Assembly: GCA_964648335.1 (NCBI GenBank)
Contig: CAZYLZ010000024.1
Location: 1-14,306 of the forward strand
Length of the DNA stretch: 14,306 nt
From: CAZYLZ01 sp964648335
GTDB taxonomy: Bacteria > Patescibacteriota > Minisyncoccia > Phycocordibacterales > UBA2100
Direction: 5' to 3'
Under the pieces are notes generated by a model. That model did no database searches. It was not told the origin of the DNA and saw nothing but the letters and a program-made list of their open reading frames with translations. Both the position numbers and the translations under genes were made by a program. Positions within the stretch are counted from its first letter, which is position 1. Every line of letters starts with the position of its first letter. Positions 13,663 to 14,306 of the stretch are shown here, piece after piece.

Positions 13663-14306
13663 ATGCACATCATCCAAAAGCACATCATGCGGAAACTCAC
13701 GGTCAATACCTGCCTCAGGTACGCCGACATCCAACCCGAGGGCGTCGAGGGCAACCAGTTTAGCTATCACTTGAAGACCCTCATAAAGCAGAAACTCATC
13801 AAACGCTGCCAGGGCGGCTACACGCTCACCTCCGAGGGAATGCTCTACACAAGTTCGGTCACCTTCGAGACCTTCATGGTGCGCAGTCAGGCCAAGGTCG
13901 CAACCTTGGTGATATGCAAGAACGACCGTGGCGAGTACCTCACCTACCACCGTCGTAGACAGCCCTTTATCGGCATGTACGGATTCCCGTATGGAAAGAT
14001 CCATATGGGAGAACGTGTCGAAGAAGCGGCATTGCGCGAGCTTGCCGAGAAGACCGGCATATCGGCCACACTTACACAGCGTGCAATCATGTACCTTTTA
14101 GTAAAAAATGAAGACGGTGAGGTGACAGCACACACGATGTTTCATATTTTCGTCGGCACCAACCTCAAGGGTACCGTCATGCCCGAGACAGGCTACGGCC
14201 AGATCTCGTGGAAGAGCGAAAAAGATTTGATAAAAGGAAATCCCATGCCGGGCGTGCTCGAGGTACTGAAGCTCATTAAGAGCAAGAAGCCAGGGCTTTT
14301 GTTCGA
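13663..14306 (+). CDS. Winged-helix plus degenerate NUDIX domain protein (3' end beyond the window)
   Basis: Open from the ATG at 13663 to the window edge (214 complete codons). Residues about 1-65 look like a winged helix-turn-helix: NQFSYHLKTLIKQKLIKRC (31-49) is an ArsR/MarR-type recognition-helix region, and GGYTLTSEGMLY (51-62) is the wing. Residues about 75-205 form a NUDIX domain with WVx-type strands and a box at 111-133. The box has G111, E117, R125, E126, E129 and G132, but the second glutamate of the EE pair is lysine (K130), and the preceding PGG is PYG. Loss of that metal ligand suggests weak or absent hydrolysis and possibly a ligand-sensing regulator, analogous to NrtR but with the domains in the opposite order. 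It is divergent from the intact NUDIX gene. Confidence 0.8.
   Translation, partial: MHIIQKHIMRKLTVNTCLRYADIQPEGVEGNQFSYHLKTLIKQKLIKRCQGGYTLTSEGMLYTSSVTFETFMVRSQAKVATLVICKNDRGEYLTYHRRRQPFIGMYGFPYGKIHMGERVEEAALRELAEKTGISATLTQRAIMYLLVKNEDGEVTAHTMFHIFVGTNLKGTVMPETGYGQISWKSEKDLIKGNPMPGVLEVLKLIKSKKPGLLF

Noticed and set aside
13054..14004. 316-codon minus-strand frame over the right end
   Set aside because: It runs antisense to the winged-helix/NUDIX gene and out of frame over the NUDIX gene, whose motifs are unambiguous.

Overview
The window looks like a chromosomal, housekeeping-type segment of a Patescibacteria/CPR bacterium, probably of the Parcubacteria (Paceibacteria) kind. This is inferred from compact gene packing, small orphan proteins, a winged-helix/NUDIX fusion, an N-terminally anchored surface protein made of beta repeats, and the style of the tRNA synthetases. 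Genetic code 11 is in use, with TAG, TAA and TGA all read as stops. I see no mobile element, CRISPR array, tRNA or rRNA.

Layout. Positions 1-42 hold the first 14 codons of a methionyl-tRNA synthetase gene reading leftward out of the window. It is divergent from an ABC exporter (104-1882, +), which meets an AI-2E/PerM-type membrane protein (1879-2937, -) tail to tail with the two stop codons sharing one CTAG. Everything from 1879 to 13516 then reads on the minus strand. In transcription order (right to left) it is: NUDIX hydrolase (13142-13516), thymidylate kinase (12431-13057), arginyl-tRNA synthetase (10699-12360), an orphan 76-aa protein (10398-10628), isoleucyl-tRNA synthetase (7378-10281) closely followed by RecO (6792-7373), a 653-aa surface protein (4795-6756), glycyl-tRNA synthetase (3238-4623), an orphan 63-aa two-helix membrane protein (3027-3218), and the AI-2E protein. 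At the right end a winged-helix plus degenerate-NUDIX protein (13663 to the edge) reads rightward and is cut by the window.

The genes supply translation (MetRS, GlyRS, IleRS, ArgRS), nucleotide supply and sanitation (Tmk, NUDIX), recombination repair (RecO) and the envelope (exporter, AI-2E protein, surface protein). They are not one pathway. Most transcription units appear short: GC-rich hairpins with U-tracts follow the NUDIX, 76-aa and 63-aa genes, and a weaker one follows tmk.

The most interesting signal is regulatory. Several genes have a -10-like hexamer (TATACT or close) exactly 6 nt, or 8 nt, before the ATG, with no Shine-Dalgarno; this predicts leaderless mRNAs. Other genes (63-aa, 76-aa, tmk) have strong Shine-Dalgarno sites. 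The metG/ABC intergenic region carries two such leaderless promoters back to back with overlapping -35 boxes. Other points worth a look are the winged-helix/degenerate-NUDIX protein, the hairpin-rich leader of glyS with a possible 6-codon leader peptide, and the two small orphan genes. I find no clear evidence for a new multi-gene system.
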